Positions 13,539 to 27,243 of a DNA stretch of 64,000 nucleotides are shown piece by piece. The stretch spans positions 1-64,000 of the forward strand of contig JBNGIQ010007717.1 in NCBI GenBank assembly GCA_049999765.1, given 5' to 3'. How positions within the stretch are numbered: position 1 is the first letter of the stretch; each line of letters begins with the position of its first letter. Source of the DNA: Phaeoceros laevis. Its lineage: Eukaryota > Anthocerotophyta > Anthocerotopsida > Notothyladales. A program made the translations under genes and the position numbers. The notes under the pieces were generated by a model. The model did no database searches. It was not told where the DNA came from and was given only the letters and a program-made list of their open reading frames with translations.

Positions 13539-16500
13539 ATGGCAGGTCCACCTGGGGAGATGGAGGCTGCTGAGCAGGAGATGGAGGACCTTAACGTGGA
13601 TGCTTCTAGTCCACCTTCTGGGCACAACGCTAGGGTTAGCCCCCTCCTCCCCTTCAGAGTCGGCACGGCCTCGTCTGTTCTCTTGGCTAGCTGCTCTCCT
13701 GAACAAGAAAGCTTTATATCTGAATTGCAGAGTGAAAATGCCCAATTGACAAGAGAGGAACTGGAAAAGGCCTTTGCCCACACATTAGATGATGCCCAAT
13801 CTGAATTCCAAGCTGAAACTGTGAGAGCCCTGCAGGTGAGATTTTTTTCCCTTTTTCATCCTCTCTGTCGACGTGATTATCCTTGCGTCCTGAGTTCGTA
13901 AGTTCATTTCCAAGGGTGCAAGGTAACTTGATGGTAGTAGTTGTTCCCAAGTGGAAACTGACTGGTCCTGATAAGTATTCATTCCTCTTGCACCTCTCAC
14001 TTTGTGAAGTAGGATCTCAAGTTGCAACTCTCTTGTGGAGATGTGGTTGTCCTTGACATGGGATTTAGAGATGTTTTACGACTGGCACCTAAGAAATTTC
14101 TCACGCATGGGCAGATAAGGCTGGAGCTAAATTCAGTGAGATTAAGGAGGTTCAGTTTGCAGCTGGAGGCTCTTGCGGTGAAACAAGGGGCCCTTTCTGT
14201 GCAACTACTGAAGAAGCAAACGAAACCGGTGCCTTTGTCTGACTTCCCAGGCCTCACTGCGGCGTATAAGGTTCACGCACCCCGCTATGATGGAAAGCCA
14301 TCTGCTGAGAAGCGTTGCGATGAAGAAGTGGATTATCTGGCGGCTGATGGAACTTTATTACGATTGGTTCCGAAGCAAGTTGTAAAGTTTGAGATGGTGC
14401 AGAATGTACCTCCGTACATTTCTTGGGTTTTTGTCCAAAAGTAATCTCATGAATCTTTGTTTGTGATGGCTTGTTAACTCAGAATTCGCCCTTGAGGAGT
14501 GTACATTCATAAGTGGCGGCTTGAACTTTCTGCCTCCCTTCAGTATCCATGAGCGAGGTCTGATCGGGTGACTCAAGTCACAATCTGCTCATTTATGCTG
14601 CAGGAATGAGTACATCACAGAAGATCTGCCTGTAATTGGGCACCAGAAGATCATTTATGATGAGAGAAATTGTGCTGTAGACTCAGTAAAAAAGGGGGAG
14701 CTGGAGGAAGGAATCCACTTCAGCAAACTTGATGATGCCATAATAACGTAGTTTGCTTTGCAACATCCAGAGAAATGTAGAGCGAGGGTTGATTATTGGG
14801 ATGGAAGGCTGTTGCTGAGTTTGTTGATTTAGCTACCAACCAATCAATGCTGGTTCCAAAGGCAGCTTGAAATTCATGTAGTGACATCTTTTTGCAGGAA
14901 GATGATACGAAAGCATGGTCTTGGTGCTGAAGTGTTGGAAGAGCTTGCGACCATCTTCCACATAAGCGGTGATGAGGCCAAGGTACCAGAGAGGGACACA
15001 GACTTACTTGGCTTTTTTGTATGCTTATCCTTAAATCCATCAGCCACTTGTATTCCATTCCTTTGGTAGAGATAGCCTACGTTGGTCTTCTCAGCAAAGA
15101 AGGGGCTTCATGGAAAACATATTTGTGACTTTGTGCATTTTCTCTTCAAAATCAGTGTCCCTAATGTGTGGAAGTTCTAGGTTTGCAAATCTCAACGAAT
15201 ACAAACGCTGCTTAGTGCACATTGCTCACATTCGTGGATACTTGACAGGCACGGTATGATGCAATTCTGGAAAGAACTTCAGGAGATAGGCACACAGAAA
15301 ACTTGCAGTGCAGTAAGGCTTGCAGCTCCACGGGCAGCAGGACTTCAACAACGGCTGTTCCAACATCCCCAACTACTCTGGTTGAGAAACGTACTCAGAC
15401 ATCCGAGCCTGACAAGAATAGAAGTTTACTACAGGCGATGGACGCTTTTGAGTGCCTGTTTTGCCGCCGATGCTTGGTATGTGAACTTGAGATACTACTT
15501 CTGTAGTGCTTGCCGCAGATATTACAGTTCAAGTATCTCCTTATGTCCATGTGTTGTAAGTCTTGCATTGTTTCTTTTGATACCTGATCTTTCTTAGCTG
15601 ATGCCTGTCGCCCGACTTACAATATTGTTATGGAATAGGTTTTCGACTGTGTTCTCCATGGATGCTCCCAAGAACTAGCATTGCCCGTAAGTCCATGTGA
15701 CGAGACTGCTTATGTCCTTCACTGTTGTTCTGGAAACTGATCCAATGCATTGGTGTCTTTCGTCCTTGTTCTGACCTGGTGTTGTGTGGATGTAGACTGA
15801 GGTGGCTCGCTCTTGGGCACCAGCAGATGAGGGAAGATGCAATCCCTGCAGTGAGTATTGCGTCTTAATGGTATGTTTGGTACAACTCTGGACTGTGGAA
15901 CAGTGTTTCTGGTAGTGTGTCAAGAGCTAGCTGGGGTTGCGGGAAATAGCAAATTGCACTTTATAGGTTACAACGAGTTTAGAAGGCAAGTTCTGACCTG
16001 AAACACATTTTCGCAACAGCCGGCCAACCCCATTGCTTCGTCTGGCTCTGGAAGTTGCGAGGAGCAACAGTTCAGTTTCAAATCAAAGGAAGCAACATCA
16101 TCTCCAGAAAGAGCTGGTATGCTGTCAATTGCGTGTGTTGTGGATGATGTCTGTTCATTCACTGGGGCTGTAGGGGAGGCAAGTGCACTGAATGACTATT
16201 CAATAAAAAAGAAAATACCTGTCTGACGGATTGAACAAATGGTTTAACTTCAAGATGGCAATGCAAAATATGAGGTTCAAGTGTGTTGGAAAAAGAGCAG
16301 GGATGATAACATCAACTTCAGTAAACTAAATGCGAATGGTGAAGCCAGTGATTCTCAGAAAGGTCTTCTGGTGCAGAAGATGACTCTGTGCCTTTTGTCC
16401 AAGAGCAATCTGTTCTCTCAGCAAGTGATGAAATACAGAGCAATTCTTTTGGAGATCAAAGACTGTTGGGACTGGCTAAGCAACCTCTGCCTACCTCAAA

Positions 16501-18723
16501 ATCTGGAGATCTTGATACGTGGACTATACTGGAGACGGATCTCTTTGAAAAAGCTCTGCAGATATTTGGCAAGAACAGGTAGGAGCCTGAACTATTCTGG
16601 TAGGTTAGGACCGTACACGTCCTATGTTTCCTGTTGTACGATCTGTTTTGTCAAGAGGTACAGATGAACTGTAGATGGGGCCATGTCATGTTGGCGCATT
16701 TTGCAGTATTCACGTAGAAGCTTTGGCATGGCATCTCATCCATAGTGCAGGTATGTGATGGTAGTTGTGAAATCGTATGATGCAGCTGCCTCATTTCACA
16801 GACCCTTTTGAAAGGTTGGAAAACCTGTATTGAAGTATCCAGATTTATAACTACACAGGAGGTATGCTCCGAAGGAGGCGGTGCCACCCTTCATCCAGTC
16901 CAAAGTGGCAAGGAACTGGTAGAGTACTTTCGGGTTTTTGGAAGTTGACACAGATGAGCAGCTTAGTGTGCTTTGGTCGGTTCCCAAGATTCAAGACACA
17001 GACCTCAGGTTGACATGTGCAAAAACAAAAGGACAGTCTGTTATAGGGGACTGATAACCTGATCATCTAAGTTGCAGGATGTGGAAGGTCGCGCACGAGG
17101 TGGTGGAGGTAGACGAAAATCAAGGTCTGGTAGAAAAGGAAGTGGTAGCAGTATGACAAATGCTCTGCGACAGAGGTTAAGTGACTTGGCAAAGAGAGAC
17201 GTCTACACAAACTACAATCCTTGTGGCTGTTATCCGACATGTGGGAAGGATTGCCCCTGCAAACTCAACGCAACCTGCTGTGAAAAGATTTGTGGGTGAG
17301 ATTTATTAAAATTTCAAGAATCTTGCTTCTGCCAGGCAGGTTTGACTTGTGGAGTGCCCCCTCTTATTTCAAGCACACTTGGTACCTGTCTGTGTGTTCA
17401 CAGGTGTGCAAGCAGTTGTAAGTACCGATTCAGGGGTTGTAACTGTGCGAAGGGCCATTGCAGTACCCGGAATTGTCCTTGTTTTGCAGCTTCACGGGAG
17501 TGCGATCCGGATGTGTGCAGGCGATGCTGGATAAGGTGGGAGTTTTGTCCCAGTTCGATGGATCTTATTTGAGGCAGTCTTTAGAGTCCTAAATCAGACT
17601 CTAGCTCAGTTGATCAATTATGGTTTTTATGTGCATTTGGAGTGTTCCTTCAGAGCTATGGGCTTACTTTGCTTGAGTTCTTTGCTGCAAAATTTCTGAG
17701 GAAGTTGGGTTGGTGCACAGTTGTGGTGATGGTTCCAGTCTTGGACCACGTCAACGGGAAGATATTTGTGACTGCCACAATATGCCCCTTTTTTTGGGCC
17801 AAAAGCAACGGGTACACGAACTCGGGCCTGTGCGCCTCCATGATTTGCTGATGTCCAAGTGTGTTCTGAGTTGCTGAGATATGGATGCTGTTTCACAGCA
17901 GCTACTACAGAAAGGCTCCCAATGCTAATACTGAGTCGCTGTTTGCTTGCTGTATCATAGGTTCTGTTGGGCAGGTCGAGCATTGTTGGTTGGGGAGCTT
18001 TCCTGAAGGTTTGCAGCTGCCTGGTTTGGCAATCTCCTTTGCCAATGTGATGTTCTCTCGAGTGTAATTTTTGGTTTGCATGTGAAAGCAGAATCCTGTT
18101 GAGAAGAATACTTTCCTCGGTGAATACACGGGTGAACTAATCACCCACGATGAAGCGGAACGCCGAGGAAGGAAGTATGATCATGAAGGTCGCTCTTATC
18201 TCTTTAATCTCAACAATGAGGTAAGAACGAACCGTAGTCCTTCCTGTTCTGAGCATAGGCTATAGTCCTGGGGGTTTGATATTTTTCTCATGTTGGTTGC
18301 ATCTGCAGTTCTGCATTGATGCCTATCGAAAAGGGGACAAGCTCAAGTTTGCCAATCATTCAAGTCATCCAAATTGTTTTGCAAAGGTAATTCCCCAAGT
18401 GTTTAGGTCACCAACCAACTCAAGTTTTGGTCTGCCCCTGACCTTGCCTCCTGGTGCAGATTGTCCTGGTAAGTGGTGATCACCGGGTGGGAATTTTTGC
18501 AAAAGAGAGAATCTGTGCGGGTGAAGAGTTGTTCTACGACTATGACTACGCTCCAGAATCGTGTCCCGACTGGGCGGTGAAGGCGAATGAAGAGGAACTC
18601 CGTCAGTCGAAACAGTATCGTGCAAATTCAAAATTTGCAGGGAAAACTCAACAAGCTCGGAAAATAAAGAAGAAGCCGGCAAGAAGGTTTAATTTCAGTG
18701 ATCCATTTCTGCTGCAGGGTTGA
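13539..18723 (+). CDS. Histone H3K27 methyltransferase, E(z) family (CURLY LEAF/SWINGER type)
   Basis: Catalytic subunit of Polycomb repressive complex 2, nuclear, trimethylating H3 Lys27. Many exons with short introns. Clear ones: 13539-13835, 14013-14440 (possibly with a further intron), 14604-14747, 14898-14981, about 15249-15478, 15640-15687 and 15796-15870, then several to 18723. Family blocks in order: [20 protein letters not shown] with [45 protein letters not shown] with [31 protein letters not shown]; the CXC domain ([15 protein letters not shown] to [20 protein letters not shown], 17210-17530); RVLLGR-like [16 protein letters not shown] (17961-18008); and the SET domain ([54 protein letters not shown]). 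The NHS and final DYDY catalytic residues are present, so an active enzyme is expected. The N-terminal 150 residues match poorly and their splicing is the least certain part. Convergent with the SCY1-like gene. Confidence 0.93.
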
Positions 18724-18897
18724 CTTACGGGTAGTCTAACTACAATCATACCATATAAACCTCTGTAACAATCTGTTGCCAAGCCAACGTTGTTGCGAAC
18801 ACAACCATTGTCCAACGCGATGTCCATTATGGCATCACCACAGCGAGTAAGGATTCATACAAGTGTTAGACGCCAGGTAGGCACTACGAGGGACAGA

Positions 18898-21800
18898 CTA
18901 GTCAATAGTGCGGTTGATTCGCTGAACTCCTAGTTTGAGAGGGGTAGCTCGTCCGCGACCCCTTCCGCCTCCTATTGAAACATGAGAAGCTTGCCTCACC
19001 TTTGGAACACCCGACCCCCTGCCAGATACCGACGAGGACGTGCTCAAAGGTTTTGCAGTTGTTGACGGAGGAGGGGCGGCAATAGCGGCCCAAGGATCAT
19101 CATCATCATCACCCCAACCATTGTTGCTCTTGTTAGTTGTACTGCTGGATAGGAAGGGGTCATCACCTGTACAGAAGCAAGCATTCTGAGCAAAGACAGA
19201 TGTCCTCAATGCTTCAAAAACACAGGAATTTATGCCTGATTAACCTTCTCACTTCGACGTACAACATGAAGCAAACAGGAGTGTTGAACAAAGAAAGTAC
19301 CCTGTTTGCTTCCGAACGAGTTAGTTGGAGGTGGCGGAATAGCTGGCGTTTTGATGGAGGCAACAGGTCTTTGCTGGGCAGCTTGTATTCTGACCAATGC
19401 AGGCGGAGGGGGTTCGTCGAAGGAGATTAGGTCCTCCCATCCAATCTTGTCGTTGTCATCATCTCCAGCTTGATAGCCATTTGATTCTATCTCTCCCCAT
19501 CCATCAGGAATGAAGTGTGTCGAAGAATCAGTGTAAGTTGACATGGACGGTTCCACAGCTGGTTTGGATACCGGAGGGTTCACTGCACACACGATGGGAC
19601 ACGAAGTAGACTAAGATGAGCAAGAAGTGGCCGCGGGCCGCGGCAGGCACCACTCAGAGAACAGCTCTCAGAGTTCTCGTTCTACAAGTCAGAGCCATAT
19701 AGAAGGTGGAAGTTGTCAACAGACAACACAACAAACCCGCCAAAACATGTAAAAATGCAAATACCAGAAGTGATCGTAGGATGGGCAGCATTCGCAATGT
19801 TTGCCTGCATGACCACACCACTTGTTGTGCTGCTCTGCTCTGGACCTTTTGTCTTAGTTGCAAATGAGCTGACAGCCCAACTGCATTGAAGGAGTTTGCA
19901 GTGAGATACATGCATAACGAGAAGAGCGGGTGTATGGATACAGACTGAATACTTTTTCACTTGTGCATATGTTGAGGATGTGACAAAGCACGACAACCAT
20001 GTTGAAAGTATGACAAATTCATACCCCAATAGGCCAGAGTTGGCAGCAGAAGATGATGGAGCAGCTGCTGCACCTGCGCTTGTACCATCTGCGGACTCTA
20101 ACTGCAATCACGAAAGCAAGAATCCTCTACATCAGTAACCATACTCTTACTGGTTTCCTTCCTGGCGTCATGCTTGAGGATAAATCCTATTCTTAGAGTA
20201 CCTTTTCATGAAACTTCTTGACCTGCTGCAGAAAAGCATCAGCTGCATGGAATGCTTTTGCCCTCACATCACTGCCACAAAAGGATTAATACTTGATAAC
20301 CTGCTGCTCTTAAATTGATGGCAACCATTTAACTCAACATACCCATCAGCATCCACAGTTAAGGCAACAAGATGTGGAAGAATTCGGGTAGCCACTTCTG
20401 TCGCGTCGTAAAACTCACTTGTTGCCATGAGTGCCATGATCCCTGTATACAGAACGTAACAATAACATCACCTCTTGCAAGAGTCTATATCAACAACTTC
20501 AACACTCGGCCTAGACTTTGCCACTGTTTTTAGGACAGAACATGTACCTGCTCCTCTTGCAGGGCCAAATCCATCACGAAGAGCTCTTACGGTGAAGGCA
20601 TTGATCAGAACTCTCTTTCGTGTCTACAAAGTAGAAAACCAGAAACAACACATCAGAACTCATTTGTGGTACGATCTTGATCTCCAGCTCCATAGTGTAT
20701 TCACGTACCGCCTCATTGAGATACGAAGCAATGTTTCCAAGTAAAATTGTGGTGTTAGTGCGGATAGCTGGTTCTTCGTCGACCTGCAACCAAGAATCCC
20801 AATGGAAGTGGGATAAACAATCAACCATATTCACCAACTTATGAATCTGATTGAGATTGCATCACATTCACTAACCAAGAGTCGATCAGCCAACATTGTT
20901 TAACTAGAAGATGCTATTGGTAAGAATCAAACAAGACACAGCATTTTGTGGGGAAACAGATTTTCAGTTGCCATAAAGGTCTGATCGATAGGAACAAGGA
21001 ACCTGCAATTTTGACAAGTACTTCAAGAGAGAACCTGTGATAGTGCGCTGAGATAACTGCACAGGAGGTCACACAAGTCTGGAGTAAATAGCCATCACAC
21101 AAGATGCATTGACGCAAAAGGTCAGTAGGCGCATGTAGAGTACTTTTGCACAAGCCAAAGTCACAACATGAACACCATTGCTTTACTTTGGGTGCCAATG
21201 TGAGCATTGCTTTAAGAGTCAGCTCCCGCAAGAACGCAGATGTGTCTGAGAACCCAGTTGCCAGGTGTGGGAAGATCTGTCCATTAAAACATCAATCTGT
21301 CAAGTACAGACAATACTCAAGTCGGAAGCTCAGAGAGCTTACAGGGGTCGGCACTTAGAATGTCTGTATATGGCAATGAGGAGGAGGAGACAGACTGCAA
21401 CGGATACGTCCCAGATACCTGCTCATCGACCACCTGGGTGGACAAGGAGGACCCAAACTGGTCAATCTGTTGAAGCAGCCCAACTCTTATTGCACGATCA
21501 TTGGAAGCAAAAAGCTTCACGACAGTTGGCAGCACCTGTATCCAATTGTTCAACAGACGGCAGTAAGTTGCAGGAACGGCATGAGAACAGTACACAGGAA
21601 GCAGAAAACGCTAAACCAGAGGGAACCTTGAGATTGAAGTTGTCCAGAGACAACCACGATCCCATCTTCAGGAGAGGAGTGAGAGCCGGTGCTGCTGCAG
21701 ATCCAAACTCCAAAGCGGAGGCCAGCAGCGGGAGCAACTGTACACATTTACGATTACTAGCTTACAACACAGCAGGTGATGGCTTGCACAACCACAATAC

Positions 21801-24242
21801 TGGAAAAAAAAGAGCTGTCAGGGTACCTTCTTAGTGACGATCTCCCTTGGAAGTTGGTCTACTAAAGTGGGCAGCTTACGGAAGAAGCTGTCCTTGTCCA
21901 CCGTATCCTTAAGATTCAGAGTCTCCATAAACTGAATAGTCTCAACCAACTTGTTGTGGAAATATTCTGTGGTTCATAATCCAGCAGCAGAGGGAGTAAA
22001 AACAATGAGAGACAACCTGACAGATATATATCTTCACTAGCTCATAGCACTTTCAACAGCGACAGAAAGAACTGCTCTCCTGATGATTAAGAAAACTATT
22101 TCTGTGAGGAGAGGACCATACCACTGTTCTCTATGAGCTTTGCAGAGTTTAACCTCCTTGCTGGTGCTGAGTTCAGGAGCCTTTGATAGTCTGGTAACAG
22201 AGTCTGCATTAAGGTGTGACAAACATGTCCAGCGTTTTACTACATATACACACTAAATCTGATGACCGCCAGCTTGCAACTAAGGTTGAACAAGACCGAT
22301 CAGTGCTACCTAACCTTTGAAGTTGCAGACAACTAGTGCATACATTTCTATTTTGGGTAGGTACAAAAGGACCTTTGGTATGGACCCGGTATTTCGTAGA
22401 TCCTCAGTCTTCAGCAGCTTGCTTCCAGCAAAGAGCTCGTAGATGAAGCACCCTGGACAATAATAGAACATAAGCTACAACCTTGTACGTAGATGAGTGG
22501 GTAATCTCTGCTCCAGGTGGTGGGATCACTGCTGCACGTACTACACAGAATACTAAACACCTGCATACTTTCAACCAAGTTTCTACTGATGGTATAAGAA
22601 GCAGGAACATTCAATGACATTTTGAATGATATGAATTTGTTTCAAGAAGGAATGTGCATAGACGCACCAAGACCCCAGGAATCAATTGCCCAAGGTGGGG
22701 ACTTTCGTATAGTGGACCAATCACTCTTTCCAAGTTCTGCAGGCTTATATTGTGACGCCACAAGCCAGTCATTGGCCTGCAAGACAAAGTCGCACAGATA
22801 CCTGGCCATAAGCATCAAGTGCCTCCAGATATGTGCAGTAATGAGTAGTCCTACAAATCACATGCCATCCTGAGATGGTCCACCTGACAAAAGACTCACA
22901 ATCATAGGACCCTCTGCAGCTGGATTCTGTCCATCAAATTCTGATAGAACATCAAATGCATGTAGCTTCCAGTCCAGGGTTGGTGTAACCACCACTGAAG
23001 AAAGGCACACATTGCCATGAACCTGCAATCACCGTGATCAATGCATCCCCAATCAGCCTGCACTTGAGCATGTGTGGTCCTGTGTGAGAATGTGCGCATA
23101 CACAATCATCAACAAGGTTCAGAAGGAACTTGGAGTCCAAGCCCTTTCTGTGTTAAATGTTCCGCAAGTAATAAAAAACTGCTTAGGACCAGAAAGCTAA
23201 CCAGCTTATTGTCATTGTTGAGAAAGCTAACAGCCTTCGCAATTTGGTGAAGACCACAAGCATAGTATTCGTCCCTGTACATATAGCAACGATTTTCTGA
23301 GCTGCAACAGGAACCCTGCACTCATGCTAAACGTCAGTACATGAAATTTCTGAAGAACAGGGGATGATGAGAACGTCGTCCATGAGCCCGCCTGGGACTG
23401 TATGGCTGCAGATGTCATTGCACACTCATCTAAGTGAGTAATCTAGGCGAGGATTTGAGAAATTGAAAGGACCAACTTGTACCTCTGGCTTCCTTGCAGA
23501 TTGAGCTCTTTCAATTTCTCATACAGAGGTGTGACAGGTTCAGTAACAAGGTAGATTGTGGGTCTAACAAGACCTCCTTCATTTATTTCCACCTCTGTTG
23601 TATGCAAGAAAGACAGAACATTTGGGTGTCGTACCTGCAGAAGAGATGGCTCAGTATGACATGCAAACGAGGTGTGAGCTCACAAGATCTCGAGGAACTT
23701 AGTCACTGTACCATTCGCAGTCGCTTGATTCCATTCCGAGCTGCAGCCAACCGACTATCTTGACTATTATTCCCTACCAGGGAAAATATTGACACAGCGG
23801 CACCGTCATCCTGTAGATAGAGTTCAAAGAAGCCACGTTATATGCGTGTGCCTAGAAAGAGAGGATGCGTTGAGGAGCTCAGAAAAAAGCCCTCTCAACG
23901 ATAAGGAAAAAGTTCGTGCGATTCACATGATTGCAGAAATCTGATCTCGCTAAAGACTCTCAAGCCTAAGCCTTCGCCAGTCTGAAAATTAAAATTCTCA
24001 GCTGAAACGTGCTAAATTCTACATGGGCCAATCAACCTCGTGACTGATGCAGCTGATGCAACTCCGGCTTGAATGCACGAAAATCGCTGCTGGTTGCACC
24101 TCTATCAGTCCGAGCCTACCTTGGAAGTACCCCGGTAGTGAGTCCATGCACCCCAGGCTTCAGAATAGGGCTCGCCAAGGTTGTAAGGGAGATCCTTGAT
24201 CCCCCCTCCCGATCCCACAACGCCTTTCAGAAACTTGAGCAT
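18898..24242 (-). CDS. SCY1-like pseudokinase with HEAT repeats (SCYL1/CTEXP family)
   Basis: Multi-exon gene. It starts at the ATG at 24242 with MLKFLKGVVGSGGGIKDLPY, the conserved SCY1 opening, and ends at 18898. Kinase-like domain: GAAVSIFSLVGNN (about 23775), ARNGIKRLRMV, TEPVTPLYEKLKEL (about 23520), YYACGLHQIAKAVSFLNND (about 23230), GNVCLSSVVVTPTLDWKLHA (about 23000). The catalytic loop reads GNVCLSS where HRD..N is expected and there is no DFG, so this is a pseudokinase. HEAT repeats follow: PLLASALEFGSAAAPALTPL (21670), KLFASNDRAIRVGLLQQID (21450), VDEEPAIRTNTTILLGNIAS (20720). The C terminus (18900-20100) is acidic and Trp-rich (NNGWGDDDDDPWAA) and ends in an RG-rich stretch. Family members work in Golgi-ER/clathrin traffic and tRNA export. 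The plant homologue At2g40730 matches in order and spacing as remembered. Exact borders of about 15 exons were not all fixed. Confidence 0.9.
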
Positions 24243-24982
24243 TGCGCTGCTCCCTTGGCGAATCGTCAAGTCATGTTCTTCGTGTCCCACTACGCGCACT
24301 AAATGCTCCCTGTATTCCTTCCTACTTCACGGCCAGCTCCTACCTGCGCCCATCTACACCAACGAGGCAGGTAGGCAGACATATCCTCAGGAGATGATGA
24401 TCAGATCCAATTGCAGCACCTGGTCCTCCATGCCACGAGAGCCTCCGGGTGCGCAACCACAGCATTCTGTATCCGGACACTACAGACAGTAATCTGCATA
24501 TCAAAAGAGAGCTCTCCGCACGAGAAGTGATGGCACCGGATCCCGATCGCGCGTAGAGCAGGCTAGACGATGTCCGGTCGACAGATGACTCAAATTCGCA
24601 ATTTGGCCTAACCACAAAATTTGGTTGCTTAGAACCCCCTTCACACTGTAGTCTATTTTGCTAATTTGGTTTTAGATTTCATTAGACCTGATTCCTGTAG
24701 GGGTCAACTACACGTGAAGTTGGCCCGGCTTCAGATGCATACAAAGAATTCACGCCTGAGTGAATGGGCCGGTTGCAGCAGCTACGAAGTGCTCAGATCG
24801 CCCGTGTTTTCTCGTGCAGAGTTGGTTGCTGGTACCGGATTGCAACACTGAGTGTAAGCTCTACATCTGCCAATGGTAAGGCATTTCTTGTACCAGCCAT
24901 TTGATGTTGTAAGAATTGTCTTGCGTTGCAGGTTCAACGATAGTCCAGCTTTATATTTTGCCCAAACGCAGGCTCTACACAA
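24243..24982. other. Spacer between divergent SCY1-like and CMO-like genes
   Basis: Contains both promoters. The plus-strand gene may have a 5' UTR intron or an extra leader exon: a pyrimidine-rich run ending in TTGCGTTGCAG at about 24932 and another AG at 24971 precede the ATG at 24983. No additional gene is supported. Confidence 0.45.
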
Positions 24983-27036
24983 ATGGACCGTGGGGAGGGT
25001 AGCGTTGACGACATTCGTAGGACGGTTCCGCCGAGGAAGAATCATGAGGACGAGGCTATTCTTGCCGAGATTATGAGGTTTGACAGAAAGGTGCCGGTAG
25101 AGCAGGCAGTAACGCCTCCCAGCTCGTGGTACACCAGCAAGCTGTTCGCCGCTGTTGAGATGAATCGTGTATTTGGCCGGGGGTGGCAAGCTGTGGGTAA
25201 CCCCTGCATGCTGACCTGATGGTGATGGCTTCAACTGGTTACCAATTTGCGGAAGTTGTCACTCATCCAGTTGCATTTGCCGTGAACCAGGTCATGTTGA
25301 ACAATTGAAGGGACCTGGTGCTTTTTTCACTGGCAGGTTAGGGGGAATATCTCCTTACCTGGCAACCTGCTATCTACTATGACTTCTGGTTGATTGAGAA
25401 TTGAGGTGAACGAATTTCGGCAATATCCTGCAGTTTGGGGAAAGTCAAGTACGTCGTCTGCAGAGATCATGAAGGCTGCTTGCAGGCCTTTCACAATGTC
25501 TGCCGCCATCACGCTGCTGCTGTTGCCGAAGGCTCGGGCTGCACCTCTTCATTTGTCTGCCCTTATCATGTATGTCAACGAGCTGCCATTTCAATCTCCT
25601 CCCAGCTGCTGTATGGTTGGAAACCAACAATTTCGAGAAATGTGTAAGCAGCAGTCGAGAGTTGTGATAGTACTACTGATCAGGTGAGGACGGAAACAGG
25701 GCTGGACATACGGGCTGGACGGAAGACTTCAAAAAGCTACCCGTCTAGGTGGCATGCAAAATTTCTCTGCACGTGTATGTATTCTCTTGACCGTCCTGAA
25801 GGCAGGTTTCCTTTTGGCGGTACATGCCACTAAGGGGCAGTTTGTGCCTACAGGAGTATGGATTGCATCCCTTAAAGGTTGCTACATGGGGTCCATTTGT
25901 GCTCATCAGCTTGCAGAGGCCAAGAGAGAAGTCAAACTTAGAAACGGATTTCATATCAGTAGCAGAATCAGAGTGGCTCGATACTGCTGCTCAGAGGCTC
26001 TCGGCAGCAGGAATAGACACGTCGCTCTCTCATGTTGCAAGGCGGAACTACCTTATCAACTGCAATTGGAAGGTACTTCTTCAGTGTTAACTTGGCAACT
26101 GACGGATCATACCACCTCCTGAATCTCAAATCTGTTCTGGATGATTGGCTTCAGGTATATTGTGACAACTACTTGGATGGTGGGTACCATGTTCCCTACG
26201 CTCACAAAGGACTCGCTGCTGGTTTGAACTTTGATTCATATAAAACCGAGGTTTGTATATTTACATCCAATGATGTGTTTTTTTTTTGCGACTTACATCC
26301 AATGATTCCTGTGATGATGGTCCTCTTGGGTCCCCACCTCTCTCTTAAGACTTGCTTTTTATATGAAGATATGTGCGAGAGTCAGCATACAGAGCTGTCA
26401 AGTTGCAGATGGTGGTGAGAGACTGGGAAGCAGGACTACCTACGCTTTTGTTCACCCCAACTTCATGATCAACAGGTCTGCGCGCTTGTCGTTCCTAAGT
26501 ATTGCTGACTAACAGGAGGACCTCGTATAACTCTCAGCTTGCCTGCCTGTTGGTCTTCGGCAGGTACGGTCCTTGGATGGACACAAATCTGGTCTTACCT
26601 CTGGCAGCAGACAAGTGTCGTGTTGTGTTCGATTACTTCCTCGATCAGTCGATGCTGGTACATCAAGATTCCAACCTTGTGTCTGTTAATTATTTGCACT
26701 CTTGGCTCACTTCAAGAAAAGTTACCGAAGCGTGATTCTTGATCCAGCACGATACGAAATTCATCGAAAGCAGCCTCAGATCAAGCGAGGTCGTCCAGGT
26801 GACAATTTCATCCGTCGTTCGTTTCACCAATTAACACTAAAGGCTTAGTAGTAACGATTGGCACCTCGTCTGTATTGCAGGAGGAGGATATAAAGTTGTG
26901 CGAGGAGGTGCAGAGTGGTCTTGATTCTCCCGTATATGATGTTGGGCGCTATGCCCCTAGGGTTGAGCACGCAATGCACCATTTTCATTGCCTCCTGCAT
27001 AGGGACCTCTGTTCACAGAGTTGCAGTGATGACTAG
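24983..27036 (+). CDS. Choline-monooxygenase-like Rieske non-heme iron oxygenase
   Basis: Blocks follow plant choline monooxygenase (CMO) in order: SKLFAAVEMNRVFGRGWQAVG; VEQLKGPGAFFTGR (exon about 25291-25336); KVKYVVCRDHEGCLQAFHN; the Rieske [2Fe-2S] centre CRHHAAAVAEGSG..CPYHGWTYGLDG, split by an intron after CPYH (25567); RLSAAGIDTSLSHVARRNYL; INCNWK joined to VYCDNYLDGGYHVPYAHKGL, which carries the mononuclear-iron HxxxxH ligands; RYGPWMDTNLVLPL; KCRVVFDYFLDQ; and EEDIKLCEEVQSGL with VGRYAPRVEHAMHHFHCLL at the end (stop 27034-27036). The family reaction is choline to betaine aldehyde in plastids using ferredoxin, the first step of glycine betaine synthesis. Many non-angiosperm CMO-like proteins are not proven to use choline. 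No clear transit peptide follows the chosen ATG (MDRGEGSVDDIRR), so an upstream spliced leader is possible. Confidence 0.88.
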
Positions 27037-27243
27037 ACATGAGTTTCTCTTCATTTGAGGTCACACAGTATGTACATCCCTACAACACGATAGCCGCGTT
27101 CACATGATATCACAAGTCACATCTTGACTCATCGTCGTGCCACAACCTATATAGAATACACTTGTATCAAAAGAGCCAAGGGCTTTGTGGATCAACCACA
27201 CCCCACTCTCCATGTTCACCCCCAAGATGACTCCCTGTTCCAT

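Noticed and set aside
21265-21834. 189-codon plus-strand frame
   Set aside because: Lies opposite the conserved HEAT-repeat exons of the SCY1-like gene. It crosses its introns and has no domain.
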